Assembly (NCBI GenBank): GCA_036501825.1
Contig: DASXZP010000036.1
Location: 620,001-684,000, forward strand
Source of the DNA: JAFECT01 sp036501825
GTDB taxonomy: Bacteria; Pseudomonadota; Alphaproteobacteria; Caulobacterales; Caulobacteraceae
Direction of reading: 5' to 3'
DNA length: 64,000 nt
Shown: piece by piece, positions 8,410 to 16,106 of the stretch
Layout: the number at the start of each line of letters is the position of its first letter
Position numbering within the stretch: position 1 is the first letter of the stretch
Position numbers and translations under genes: made by a program
The notes under the pieces: generated by a model
What the model was told of the DNA's origin: nothing
Databases searched by the model: none
Seen by the model: the letters and a program-made list of their open reading frames with translations, nothing else

Positions 8410-9420
8410 ATGATACTGACCTGCCCTGAGTGCGCCACCCGCTATTTCGTCGACGACGACCGCGTCGGGACGTCCGGCCGCACCGTGCGCTGCGCCGCGT
8501 GCGGGGCCAACTGGCGCGCCGCGCTCGAAGCGCCGCTCGAACTCACCGCCGGCACCGAGCCCGCGCCGATGCTGCGCTCGGCCGAACCGGTCTCCTTCGG
8601 CCGCAACGAACCCGCCGCGCCCGAACCGTCCGCCTCGGCTGCGCCCGAGGTGCACAGGACCTTCCGCGCCAAGGTCGAACAGAAGCGCCGCGTGCGCGAG
8701 GCCGCCGCCGCCGGCGTGGTGTGGGGCCTGATGTGCGTGGGCTTCGCGCTCCTGGTAGGCGCCGCCTATCTGTTCCGCGTCGATGTGGTGAAGCTCTACC
8801 CGAAGGCCGCGGGCGCCTATGCCTGGGTCGGCGCGCCGGTGAACCCCACGGGCCTCGCCTTCGAAAAGATCGCCGCCACGCCCGCGCCCGACGGCCTCGC
8901 CGCCGTCACCGTCTCGGGCCAGGTGCGCAACGTCATCGGTCACGCGACCTCGGCGCCGCCGATCCGCGTGGCCCTGCTCGACAAGTCCGGCGCGCGCATC
9001 GCCACCCAGGTGCTGCGTCTGCCGACGCCGTCGCTGGCGCCCGGCAAGACTCAGGCGTTCTCGGTGTCGCTGCCCGATCCCAAGGCGGCCGCCGCCAACG
9101 TCGACGTCGCCTTCGCCCTCGACATCAAGCCCGCGCCGCAGGCGAAACCGCGCCCCGTTGTGGTGCATGCGGCGGCTGTGCCGCCGACGCCCAACGCGCC
9201 CCTGTTCGCGACGCAACCGCCGCCCGCCGCCACCGCCCAGGCCGCGCCGCTTCGAACCACGCCGGCGAAAACGGCGCCCACAACAGTCGTGAAGTCGGCG
9301 CCCAAATCCGGCCCGGCCGGCCTGCGTCCGCCGCTCGGCGTGTCGACCCAGCGCGCCGAAGAGGCCAAGCCGCTGCCGGCGAACGATCCCTACGCCCTGC
9401 AGCCTGCGCCGCATGGTTGA
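8410..9420 (+). CDS. MJ0042-type zinc-ribbon, DUF3426 membrane protein
   Basis: The N-terminus holds a two-CxxC zinc ribbon, ILTCPECATRYFVDDDRVG then RCAACGANWRA, matching the MJ0042 zinc-finger family. A Pro/Ala-rich linker leads to one membrane helix (about residues 100-122, VVWGLMCVGFALLVGAAYLF) and then a beta-rich region with VTVSGQVRNVIGH, typical of DUF3426. A long Pro/Ala/Thr-rich, probably disordered tail follows. I prefer the ATG at 8410; a TTG two codons upstream (8404) is also in frame. It is divergent from ftsE and overlaps the downstream phosphoribosyltransferase by eight bases. Function is unknown; the ribbon suggests binding of protein or nucleic acid on the cytoplasmic face. 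Confidence 0.85.
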   Translation: MILTCPECATRYFVDDDRVGTSGRTVRCAACGANWRAALEAPLELTAGTEPAPMLRSAEPVSFGRNEPAAPEPSASAAPEVHRTFRAKVEQKRRVREAAAAGVVWGLMCVGFALLVGAAYLFRVDVVKLYPKAAGAYAWVGAPVNPTGLAFEKIAATPAPDGLAAVTVSGQVRNVIGHATSAPPIRVALLDKSGARIATQVLRLPTPSLAPGKTQAFSVSLPDPKAAAANVDVAFALDIKPAPQAKPRPVVVHAAAVPPTPNAPLFATQPPPAATAQAAPLRTTPAKTAPTTVVKSAPKSGPAGLRPPLGVSTQRAEEAKPLPANDPYALQPAPHG

Positions 9421-9943
9421 GACCGGCCGCTATACGCTGCTTCTTTCCGAAGACGACATCCGGGCCCGCGTCGAGGTTCTGGCCGACGCGATCGCGCCGC
9501 GCGTCGACGACGAATGCGTCGCGGTGTGTCTGCTCACCGGCGGCCTGTGGTTCGCCAGCGACCTGACCCGTGCGCTGGCGCGGCGCGGCCGGCATGTCGC
9601 GTTCGACGCCTTGTGGCTGGCTTCGTACGGCGATGAGACCGCGAGTTCCGGCCGGGTGCAGGTGCGCGCGGCGCTGCAGCGACCGGTCAACGGCCGTCAT
9701 GTGTTGATCGTCGACGACGTGTTCGATTCCGGCCTGTCGCTCAGCGAAGCGGTAAAGGTGGTGAAGGCCGCCGGCGCCGCCTCGGTGCTGACCGCGGTGT
9801 TCGCGCGCAAGCCCTGGCCGCAGGCGCGGATGATGGAGCCCGATTTTGTGGGTTGGGAGGCGCCGGCCCGCTATCTGGTCGGCTACGGCCTCGACGCGGC
9901 GGGCAGGCTGCGTGGTTTGCCGGGCATCGCCGCGCTGGACTGA
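9413..9943 (+). CDS. Phosphoribosyltransferase (hypoxanthine-type)
   Basis: A 176-residue type I phosphoribosyltransferase. The PRPP-binding loop is VLIVDDVFDSGLSL, the second conserved loop is LLTGGLWFASDL, and VFARKPWPQA with the following FVGWEAPARYLVGYGLD resembles hypoxanthine phosphoribosyltransferases, where a Phe/Asp region contacts the purine. The likely reaction is purine base plus PRPP to nucleotide for salvage. Its ATG overlaps the end of the zinc-ribbon gene by eight bases, which implies coupling. A four-helix stack of palindromic repeats follows immediately. The purine specificity is inferred from the family resemblance only. Confidence 0.85.
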   Translation: MVETGRYTLLLSEDDIRARVEVLADAIAPRVDDECVAVCLLTGGLWFASDLTRALARRGRHVAFDALWLASYGDETASSGRVQVRAALQRPVNGRHVLIVDDVFDSGLSLSEAVKVVKAAGAASVLTAVFARKPWPQARMMEPDFVGWEAPARYLVGYGLDAAGRLRGLPGIAALD

Positions 9944-9961
9944 GTGAGGCTAACCTTCAGA

Positions 9962-10109
9962 CGTCGCGCCGGCCCCTCCGTCGGCCTCCGGCCAACACCT
10001 CCCCTGCGGCCTGCGGCCGGGGGAGGATTGTGAGCGCTCTAGGTCCTCCCCCGCGCGAAGCGCGTAGGGGAGGTGGCGGCCGGAGGCCGACGGACGGGCC
10101 GGCGCGACG
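9962..10109. repeat. REPIN-like inverted pair (units A1 forward, A2 reverse)
   Basis: Two units of about 66 bases face each other. Unit A1 (9962-10028) runs CGTCGCGCCGGCCCCTCC ... CACCTCCCCTGCGG ... CGGGGGAGGA. Unit A2 (10044-10109) is the same element reversed, ending GGCCGGCGCGACG. Each unit itself contains two smaller hairpins (for example GGCCTCCGGCC and GCGGCCTGCGGCC). The same unit occurs twice more at 59891-60091. The block sits between convergent genes, and the last 23 or so codons of the downstream minus-strand gene lie inside A2. Confidence 0.85.
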
Positions 10110-10731
10110 CTGGGTGATTAGCGATTTGCGACCGCAATCCGGCTGCAAAATCTTTCACAGTGTCCGTTGCGAAACCCGCGACCGCCGCCGCCGGGCGAAA
10201 GTCCAGCAAGGCTGAACGCACCGGCGCGGGACCGCGCGCGACCAGGGCCAGAGCCACAGCGATCACCAGGGCGTAGCGCAGCGCAAACGGATCGGCGGCG
10301 GCGAGACCCGCGCGCGCAGGCCCGACGCGCAGGCTGCGGATGGCTTCGGCGGCGTGCTTCACCTGCAGGTCCCACAGCGCGGGCTCGCCCACCACCGGCT
10401 TGTCGGCCAGCAGGCTGACGGGCGTGTGCTCGAAGCCGGAATCCTGTTCGAGGCGGCGCGTGGTTTCGGCGCGTCTGGGCAGGCGGATTTTCGTCGCGCC
10501 GTAGATCGCGAAGGCCAGCGCGATCACGTAGGCGCCGCCGACGATACCGAGCTGCAACGGCTGGGAAAGAGGGGCGAAAGCGCCCCAGACGGCGGCCGTG
10601 ATCAAGGCCAGGGTCGCAATCAGGAACGGCGCCCACAGGACCGCCGAGCGTTCCCACAGCATCACCAGCCTGCCCGCGAACAGGGCGCGGTTCAGGCGGC
10701 GGCGGGTGGGGCGGTCGAAGACCTCTGACAT
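10039..10731 (-). CDS. Truncated TIGR02302/DUF4175-family membrane protein (N-terminal part only)
   Basis: A 230-residue product whose N-terminus matches the start of the large alphaproteobacterial TIGR02302 (DUF4175) proteins: two membrane segments (about residues 30-50 and 60-82), then RRLEQDSGFEHTPVSLLADK, PALWDLQVKHAAEAIRSLRVG and RAGLAAADPFALRY with a third membrane helix. Family members usually run to roughly 800 residues or more with a long low-complexity region; here everything after about residue 205 is absent. The final residues (ASRRPVRRPPAATSPTRFAR) are encoded by repeat unit A2, so the frame runs out inside the repeat. This looks like a deletion remnant rather than a working protein. 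The gene follows lysA by one base, as in relatives. Confidence 0.75.
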   Translation of the reverse strand: MSEVFDRPTRRRLNRALFAGRLVMLWERSAVLWAPFLIATLALITAAVWGAFAPLSQPLQLGIVGGAYVIALAFAIYGATKIRLPRRAETTRRLEQDSGFEHTPVSLLADKPVVGEPALWDLQVKHAAEAIRSLRVGPARAGLAAADPFALRYALVIAVALALVARGPAPVRSALLDFRPAAAVAGFATDTVKDFAAGLRSQIANHPASRRPVRRPPAATSPTRFARGRT

Positions 10732-10732
10732 G

Positions 10733-12013
10733 TCACAACCAGGGCGGCTGGGATTCGCGCTCGAACATCTCGGGGTAGCCGGGCCTGGGTCGCACGACGT
10801 GCCACTGGCTGTCGCGCACCAACACCTCCGGCGCGAGCGGACGGGAATTGTACTCGCTCGCCATCACCGCGCCGTAGGCTCCCGCCGACATGAAGGCGAC
10901 CAGATCGCCGGCGGCGACCTCGGGCAGTTCGCGATCGCGGCTGAAGGTATCGCCGGTCTCGCACACGGGGCCGACCACGTCGTAGGTCAGCCGCCGCGCG
11001 TCGGCGTGGGGCTTCACCGGACGGATGTCGTGGAAGGCGTCGTAGAGCGCCGGCCGCATCAGGTCGTTCATCGCCGCGTCGAGCACCAGGAAGCGCCGGC
11101 CTTCACCGGGCCGCTTGTGCACGTGCACCACCCGCGACAGCAGCACGCCCGCGTTGGCGACGATCATGCGTCCCGGCTCGAAGATGTACTGCAGCTCGAG
11201 ACCGCCGGCGCCGTCCGCCGCCGCTTCGGCAAAAGCGTTTGGGGACGGCGGATCGGGCTGGTTGAAATAGGGGACGCCCAGGCCGCCGCCGAGGTCCAGG
11301 GTCGAAACCTCGAACCCGTCGGCACGCAGGCGCTCGACCAGCGACTTCATGATCGCGAACGCGGCGCGCGAGGCCGCAAGGTCGGAGATCTGGCTGCCGA
11401 TGTGACAGGCGAGACCGCGCGGCTGCAGATGCGGCGAGTTGGCGGCCCGCGCGTAGAGCTCGAGCGCTTCCTCGGCGGTAACGCCGAACTTGTCGGTGAC
11501 GCCGCCGGTGGTGATCTTGGCGTGACCGCCGGCGCCCACGCCCGGGTTCACCCGGAACGCGACCGGCGCGCAGAATCCGCGCGCGGCGGCGACGGCTTCG
11601 ATGCGGTCGAGCTCGGGCGCGGCTTCGACGTTGATCTGATAGACGCCGGCCTCCAGCGCGAAGACGATCTCGCGCTCCAGCTTGCCGACGCCGGAAAAGA
11701 CGATGCGGTTCGCCGGCACGCCGGCGGCCATGGCCTTGCGGATCTCGCCTTCGGACACCGTGTCGGCGCCTGCGCCCAGTTTGGCCAGCGTCGACAGCAC
11801 CGCCATGTTCGAGTTGGCCTTCACCGCATAGGCCACCAGCGGCGCCCCAAGGCGCACGGCCTGACCGGCCAGCGCCTCACGAAAGACCGTGAGGTGCCGT
11901 TCCAGGGTCGCGGTCGAATAGACATAGACCGGCGTGCCGACCTCGCGCGCGATGTCGGAGAGCTTCACGTCCTCGCAGCAGAGTTCGCCGTCGCGAACCT
12001 CGAAGTGGTTCAC
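10733..12013 (-). CDS. lysA: Diaminopimelate decarboxylase
   Basis: A 426-residue fold-type III PLP enzyme that decarboxylates meso-diaminopimelate to L-lysine, the last step of lysine synthesis. Motifs visible: YAVKANSN with the PLP-binding Lys at about residue 65, HIGSQI, LDLGGGLGVPY, EPGRMIVANAG and the substrate-binding GPVCETGD; the protein ends EREAQPPWL-like (FERESQPPWL). I start it at the GTG at 12013, eight bases after the lipoprotein stop, because VNHFEVRDGELCCEDV is the family's usual N-terminus. The long open frame upstream of this GTG is not coding. It is in the argH-lptM-lysA operon, a conserved order in Proteobacteria. Confidence 0.95.
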   Translation of the reverse strand: MNHFEVRDGELCCEDVKLSDIAREVGTPVYVYSTATLERHLTVFREALAGQAVRLGAPLVAYAVKANSNMAVLSTLAKLGAGADTVSEGEIRKAMAAGVPANRIVFSGVGKLEREIVFALEAGVYQINVEAAPELDRIEAVAAARGFCAPVAFRVNPGVGAGGHAKITTGGVTDKFGVTAEEALELYARAANSPHLQPRGLACHIGSQISDLAASRAAFAIMKSLVERLRADGFEVSTLDLGGGLGVPYFNQPDPPSPNAFAEAAADGAGGLELQYIFEPGRMIVANAGVLLSRVVHVHKRPGEGRRFLVLDAAMNDLMRPALYDAFHDIRPVKPHADARRLTYDVVGPVCETGDTFSRDRELPEVAAGDLVAFMSAGAYGAVMASEYNSRPLAPEVLVRDSQWHVVRPRPGYPEMFERESQPPWL

Positions 12014-12021
12014 GCGGGCCT

Positions 12022-12327
12022 TCAGTGATGCGGGATGAGATTGCTCGGGCTGCCTGGACCGGAATCGGGGCCGGCGGGAACGCCGTCCATCGGGTCCTGC
12101 GCGATGGTGCGGTTCTGCGCGTCGGGCGAGAGCGCCGACGGATCGCCGTTGCGCACCGGCGTGGTGCGCTGTTCGCCCGCGTCGCCGGTCGTCTTGTCCT
12201 TGGGGTGGCCCCACATGGGCGGCGGACGCTCCAGCGTGCCGCGCTTGCCGCAGGCGCTGACGCCGAAGCCGGTGGCGGCGACGAGGGCAGTAACGAGGAC
12301 GAGGCGGGAGGTGAGGCGGACGGTCAT
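12022..12327 (-). CDS. Small LptM-like lipoprotein
   Basis: A 101-residue lipoprotein precursor: MTVRLTSRLVLVTALVAAT is a signal sequence, GVSAC the lipobox, and the mature protein begins CGKRGTLERPP, which resembles the CG(Q/K)KGxLxxP start of LptM (YifL), a lipoprotein that helps the LPS translocon LptDE mature. In Gammaproteobacteria the same small lipoprotein sits beside lysA or dapF, and here it lies between argH and lysA. The ATG at 12327 overlaps the argH stop in an ATGA, so I choose it over an in-frame start six codons upstream. The rest is polar and proline-rich, probably unstructured. The role is an inference from motif and position. Confidence 0.75.
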   Translation of the reverse strand: MTVRLTSRLVLVTALVAATGFGVSACGKRGTLERPPPMWGHPKDKTTGDAGEQRTTPVRNGDPSALSPDAQNRTIAQDPMDGVPAGPDSGPGSPSNLIPHH

Positions 12328-13763
12328 GACAGACGTTCCTTCCAACGCGCGATCTGGAGGCGGACCTGGGAGGGCGCGGTCCCCCCGTAGCTCGTCCGGC
12401 TGGCGCAGGAGGCCGCGGGCGAAAGCACACTATAGATCGCTTCCGTGACACGCGGTTCAAGCTTCTGCAGTTCGGCGAGCGGCAGTTGCTCGAGGCCCAC
12501 ACCCAGGGCTTCGGCCCGTTTCACCGCCGCGCCGGTCACGTGGTGCGCGTCGCGGAACGGGATGCCCAGTTCGCGCACCAGCCAGTCAGCGAGGTCGGTG
12601 GCGGTCGAGTAGCCGGCCCCGGCCAGCTCGGCCATTCGGGCGCGGTTGGGCGTGAGATCGCTCACCATGCCGGCCATGGCTTTCAGCGAGAGGTCCAGCG
12701 CGTCGAAGGCCTCGAAGACCGGCGCCTTGTCCTCCTGCATGTCCTTTGAATAGGCGAGGGGCAGACCTTTCATCACCACAGATAACGTGGTCAGGGCCCC
12801 CATGATCCGTCCGATCTTGGCGCGGACCAGCTCGGCCGCGTCCGGATTGCGCTTCTGCGGCATGATCGAGGAGCCGGTGGTGAAGGCGTCGGACAGGCTG
12901 ACGAACCCGAAGGCGGGCGAGGTCCAGAACACGATCTCCTCGGCCAGGCGCGACAGGTGCCCGGCGCAGATCGCGGCGGCGGACAGGGCCTCCAGCGCAA
13001 AATCCCGCGACGACACCCCGTCTACGGAATTGGCCCCCGGGCGGTCGAAGCCCAGGGCCTTTGCGGTCATCTCCCGGTCGATCGGGAAGGGCGATCCGGC
13101 CAGGGCGGCGGAACCCAGGGGGCATTCGTTCATCCGCGAACGGGCGGCGGAGAAGCGGTCCGCGTCGCGGCCCAGCATCTCGAGATAGGCCATCAGGTGG
13201 TGGCCGAAGGTCACCGGCTGGGCGATCTGCAGGTGGGTGAAGCCCGGCATCAGGGTGTCCGCCTCGGCCTCGGCTTTGGCCAGCAGCGCCTTTTGCAGGT
13301 CCTGGATTGCGCCCCTGGCCCCATCGCAGGCGTCGCGGACCCACAGGCGGAAGTCGGTCGCCACCTGGTCGTTGCGCGAGCGGGCGGTGTGCAGCCGGCC
13401 GGCCGCATCGCCGATCAGGGCCTTCAGCCGGGCCTCCACGTTCATGTGGATGTCTTCCAGATCCGCCCGGAAGGGGAATTTCCCCGATAAAATCTCGGCT
13501 TCCACCTGATCGAGGCCGCGTTGGATTTGACCTTCGTCCTCGCGTGATATGATTTGGCGCGCGGCCAGCATGGCCGCGTGCGCCCGCGATCCGGCGAGAT
13601 CCTGGGCCCAGAGGCGGCGGTCCACGTCGATAGAGACGTTGATCGCCTTCATCAGTTCGGCCGGTTCAGTGGAGAAGCGGCCGCCCCACATGCTCTGACC
13701 CTTAGGGCCATGCCCTTCGGGATCGGGCTTGGGGTCGGGGGAAGGGTCGGAACGGTCGTTCAT
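12324..13763 (-). CDS. argH: Argininosuccinate lyase
   Basis: This enzyme cleaves argininosuccinate to arginine and fumarate, the last step of arginine synthesis. It is a member of the fumarase/aspartase superfamily: visible are MWGGRFSTEPAELM, DIHMNVEARL, LHTARSRNDQVATDFRLW, MPGFTHLQIAQP and the catalytic flexible loop GSSIMPQKRNPD. The ATG at 13763 gives 479 residues with a Pro/Asp-rich N-terminal extension. A second ATG at 13691, just before WGGRF, has a better ribosome site (AAGGG at 8 bases), so the true start is uncertain. The 13763 start codon shares bases with the divergent tlpA start. The lptM-like gene overlaps its stop. Confidence 0.95.
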   Translation of the reverse strand: MNDRSDPSPDPKPDPEGHGPKGQSMWGGRFSTEPAELMKAINVSIDVDRRLWAQDLAGSRAHAAMLAARQIISREDEGQIQRGLDQVEAEILSGKFPFRADLEDIHMNVEARLKALIGDAAGRLHTARSRNDQVATDFRLWVRDACDGARGAIQDLQKALLAKAEAEADTLMPGFTHLQIAQPVTFGHHLMAYLEMLGRDADRFSAARSRMNECPLGSAALAGSPFPIDREMTAKALGFDRPGANSVDGVSSRDFALEALSAAAICAGHLSRLAEEIVFWTSPAFGFVSLSDAFTTGSSIMPQKRNPDAAELVRAKIGRIMGALTTLSVVMKGLPLAYSKDMQEDKAPVFEAFDALDLSLKAMAGMVSDLTPNRARMAELAGAGYSTATDLADWLVRELGIPFRDAHHVTGAAVKRAEALGVGLEQLPLAELQKLEPRVTEAIYSVLSPAASCASRTSYGGTAPSQVRLQIARWKERLS

Positions 13764-14418
13764 GAGCGAAGTCTCGGACGAGGCGGAAAAGGACGCAGGC
13801 AAGGCCGGCGGGCGGGGGATCGCGATCCTTTCGGCCGTGGTCGCAGCCGTGGTGATCGCCGCCGTGCTCGGGCTTTTATACGTCAGGCACCGCAACGCCA
13901 CCGAAATGGCGGCCCAGGCGGGACCAGGCGCCGTCCACGAGGGCCCGCTCGCCCGCTATGCGACCGCCTCGCTCGCCAAGCTGAAGACCTGGAAGAGCCC
14001 GCACGCGGCGGTCCCAATCGTCTTCGACGACGCCGCCGGCAAGCCCGTCGACATGGCCTCATTCAAGGGCAAGGTCGTGGTGATGAACATCTGGGCGACC
14101 TGGTGCGGCCCGTGCGTGGTCGAGATGCCGACCCTTGCCGACGTCCAGCGCAAATATCCCAACGACGTCGCCGTGGTCGCCGTCAGCGAGGACCGGGATT
14201 CCGCCGACGCCAAGAACTTCATCGACGTGCACGACCCGCTGGCCTTCTACCACGACCCGGACACGCTCACTGTGCCCAACAAGCTCGGCTTCCACGTGCT
14301 GCCCTCGACGGTGATCTTCGATCGCCACGGCCGCGAAGTGGCGCGCATCGAAAGCCCCGCGGCGTGGAATTCACCCGAGGCCTACGCCTTGATCGATGCG
14401 GTGCTGAAGCGGCCCTGA
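13762..14418 (+). CDS. TlpA-family membrane-anchored thioredoxin
   Basis: A 218-residue protein with one membrane segment (about residues 18-40, IAILSAVVAAVVIAAVLGLL) followed by a periplasmic thioredoxin fold. The redox motif is WATWCGPCVVEMPTL, with the cysteines at about residues 115 and 118, and the cis-Pro region is HVLPSTVIFD. Such proteins reduce periplasmic disulfides, most often for cytochrome c or oxidase assembly. The ATG at 13762 overlaps the argH start on the other strand by two bases (CATG). If argH begins at 13691 instead, the two genes have a 70-base shared promoter region. It converges with the next gene, leaving three bases between stops. Confidence 0.88.
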   Translation: MSEVSDEAEKDAGKAGGRGIAILSAVVAAVVIAAVLGLLYVRHRNATEMAAQAGPGAVHEGPLARYATASLAKLKTWKSPHAAVPIVFDDAAGKPVDMASFKGKVVVMNIWATWCGPCVVEMPTLADVQRKYPNDVAVVAVSEDRDSADAKNFIDVHDPLAFYHDPDTLTVPNKLGFHVLPSTVIFDRHGREVARIESPAAWNSPEAYALIDAVLKRP

Positions 14419-14421
14419 GGC

Positions 14422-15093
14422 CTATTCGATTTCCGGACGCAGCGCGGCTTCGATGTCGGTTTCCGGATGCGGCGCCGGCGGTGCGGGTTCCGGTTCGGGC
14501 GCGGGGGCGACCGGCTTGGCGCTGTAGGTGGTCATCGGCGGCGCGGCGATCTCGGGTTCCTGTATCAGGAAGTTGCGCGGCCGTGTGCTGGTTGCCTTGG
14601 GACCGAAAGCGATCAGGGCGGCGATGACGCCGGACCAGACCGTGTAGCTGACGCCCGCCACCAGAACGAGCGGCATGATCGCCACCGCCATCAGCAGGGT
14701 CGCCTTGGCCTCGCCCATGCGGCGGAACAGGTCGCCGTAGGAAAACGCCTGCAACAGCGACAGGCCGATGGCGAACACCGCGATCGCCACCACGGTGAAC
14801 ACAAACCCGTAGGCGATGAAGCGCACGAAGATGCCCAGCCGCGTGCGCGGCGTGCCGTCGCGCTTACGCTCGCGATCGATCATGATGAAGGTGAGGGTGA
14901 CGCTGATCGCGCCCAGCACCATGCCGATGGCGCGCGGGTCCTCGATGGTCATCAGGCCGGTCTTGTCCGACGGCCACAGCAACAGCGTCAGCGGCAGCGG
15001 CGGCCACAACACCGCCAGCACCCAGGCCAGCGCGACCCAGAGCGAAGCGGGCCCTCGCCAGTCGATCTTGTTGGTGGCCAGGGTGCGCATCAT
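14422..15093 (-). CDS. Uncharacterised multi-pass membrane protein
   Basis: I do not recognise the family. The 223-residue protein has about four hydrophobic segments (near residues 17-41, 56-72, 88-113 and 128-162). A polar C-terminal tail rich in Pro, Glu and Ala (AKPVAPAPEPEPAPPAPHPE) follows and is likely cytoplasmic and unstructured. The run IDRERKRDGTPRTRLG between the second and third helices is a probable cytoplasmic loop. It begins with tandem ATG codons (15093 and 15090), lies seven bases after the hydroxybutyryl-CoA dehydrogenase stop on the same strand, and so is likely co-transcribed with it. No catalytic residues are evident. Confidence 0.7.
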   Translation of the reverse strand: MMRTLATNKIDWRGPASLWVALAWVLAVLWPPLPLTLLLWPSDKTGLMTIEDPRAIGMVLGAISVTLTFIMIDRERKRDGTPRTRLGIFVRFIAYGFVFTVVAIAVFAIGLSLLQAFSYGDLFRRMGEAKATLLMAVAIMPLVLVAGVSYTVWSGVIAALIAFGPKATSTRPRNFLIQEPEIAAPPMTTYSAKPVAPAPEPEPAPPAPHPETDIEAALRPEIE

Positions 15094-15100
15094 CGACGGA

Positions 15101-15979
15101 TCACCGCGTCGGAACCGGCTTTTCGCCGCTGTAGTCGTAGAAGCCGCGCCCGCTCTTGCGCCCGAGCCAGCCGGCCTCGACGTATTTCACCAGCAGCGGA
15201 CAGGGCCGGTACTTGGAATCCGACAGCCCTTCGTAGAGCACGTTCATGATCGCCAAGACCGTATCCAGTCCGATGAAATCGCCGAGCTCGAGCGGGCCCA
15301 TCGGATGGTTGGCGCCCAGCTTCATCGCCGTGTCGATGGCGTCCACCGTGCCCACGCCCTCGTACAGGGTGTAGATCGCCTCGTTGATCATCGGCACCAG
15401 GATGCGGTTGACGATGAAGGCGGGAAAATCTTCGGCGTTGGCGGTGATCTTGCCGAGCGATTGCGCGAAGGCAACGGCGGTTTCGTAGGTGTCCGCGTCG
15501 GTGGCGATGCCGCGGATGATCTCCACCAGCTTCATCACCGGCACCGGGTTCATGAAGTGAAGCCCGATGAACTTGCCCGGCCGGTCGGTGGCCGAGGCCA
15601 GACGCGTGATCGAAATCGACGAGGTGTTCGACGCCAAGAGCGCGCTCGGCTTCACGTGCGGATGCAGGTCGGCGAAGATCGCCTTCTTGACCGCTTCGTC
15701 CTCAGTCGCCGCCTCGATCACCAGGTCCGCCTGGCCGAGGTCGGGATAGGTCGGCGCCGGTTTGATCCGCGGCAAGGCCGCGTCCATCGCCGCCTGATCG
15801 ATGATGCCCTTGCCGACCTGGCGAACCATGTTTTTGCGAACGTGGTCGAGGCCCTGCTCGATGCGGTCGGGGCTGAGGTCGTTGAGGAGGACGTCGTAGC
15901 CGCCCAGCGCGCAGACATGAGCGATCCCCGCTCCCATCTGACCGGCGCCGACAATGCCTACGATCCTGATATCCGTCAT
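15101..15979 (-). CDS. 3-hydroxybutyryl-CoA dehydrogenase
   Basis: A 292-residue short form of the 3-hydroxyacyl-CoA dehydrogenase family, which oxidises 3-hydroxybutyryl-CoA (or similar) with NAD(P) in beta-oxidation, PHB turnover or phenylacetate breakdown. The N-terminal Rossmann loop is VGAGQMGAGIAHVCA, the catalytic His/Asn region is HFMNPVPVMKLVEII, followed by DFPAFIVNRILVPMINEAI and the C-terminal DTAMKLGANHPMGPLELGDFIG. The length matches the family. It lies 127 bases downstream of etfA on the same strand. Beta-oxidation electrons pass to ETF, so the neighbourhood fits fatty-acid or short-chain acyl-CoA oxidation. The exact substrate cannot be told from sequence alone. Confidence 0.92.
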   Translation of the reverse strand: MTDIRIVGIVGAGQMGAGIAHVCALGGYDVLLNDLSPDRIEQGLDHVRKNMVRQVGKGIIDQAAMDAALPRIKPAPTYPDLGQADLVIEAATEDEAVKKAIFADLHPHVKPSALLASNTSSISITRLASATDRPGKFIGLHFMNPVPVMKLVEIIRGIATDADTYETAVAFAQSLGKITANAEDFPAFIVNRILVPMINEAIYTLYEGVGTVDAIDTAMKLGANHPMGPLELGDFIGLDTVLAIMNVLYEGLSDSKYRPCPLLVKYVEAGWLGRKSGRGFYDYSGEKPVPTR

Positions 15980-16009
15980 GTGGACCGAGCCCGTTGGTAT
16001 TATCTAACA

Positions 16010-16025
16010 GCTCCGGGAACGGAGC
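16010..16025. terminator. Short GCTCCG-GGAA-CGGAGC hairpin between etfA and the dehydrogenase
   Basis: A six-base-pair stem with a four-base loop lies in the 127-base gap. The following bases on the minus strand are only moderately T-rich, so it may be a weak terminator or attenuator rather than a full stop. The rest of the gap holds nothing I recognise. Confidence 0.35.
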
Positions 16026-16106
16026 CTATTGCGTTGCAGCATACTCGCGCCCGGGGAGGCCGGCCGCAAGTGTCGCGAAGACACACGCAACCGGCGTGAC
16101 CGCGGA

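Noticed and set aside
9962..10109. Insertion sequence
   Set aside because: The block is non-coding and only about 150 bases; it matches a second inverted pair and fits a REPIN-like repeat.
16010..16025. Strong rho-independent terminator after etfA
   Set aside because: The hairpin is short and the run after it is not T-rich enough on the minus strand; listed only as a weak candidate.
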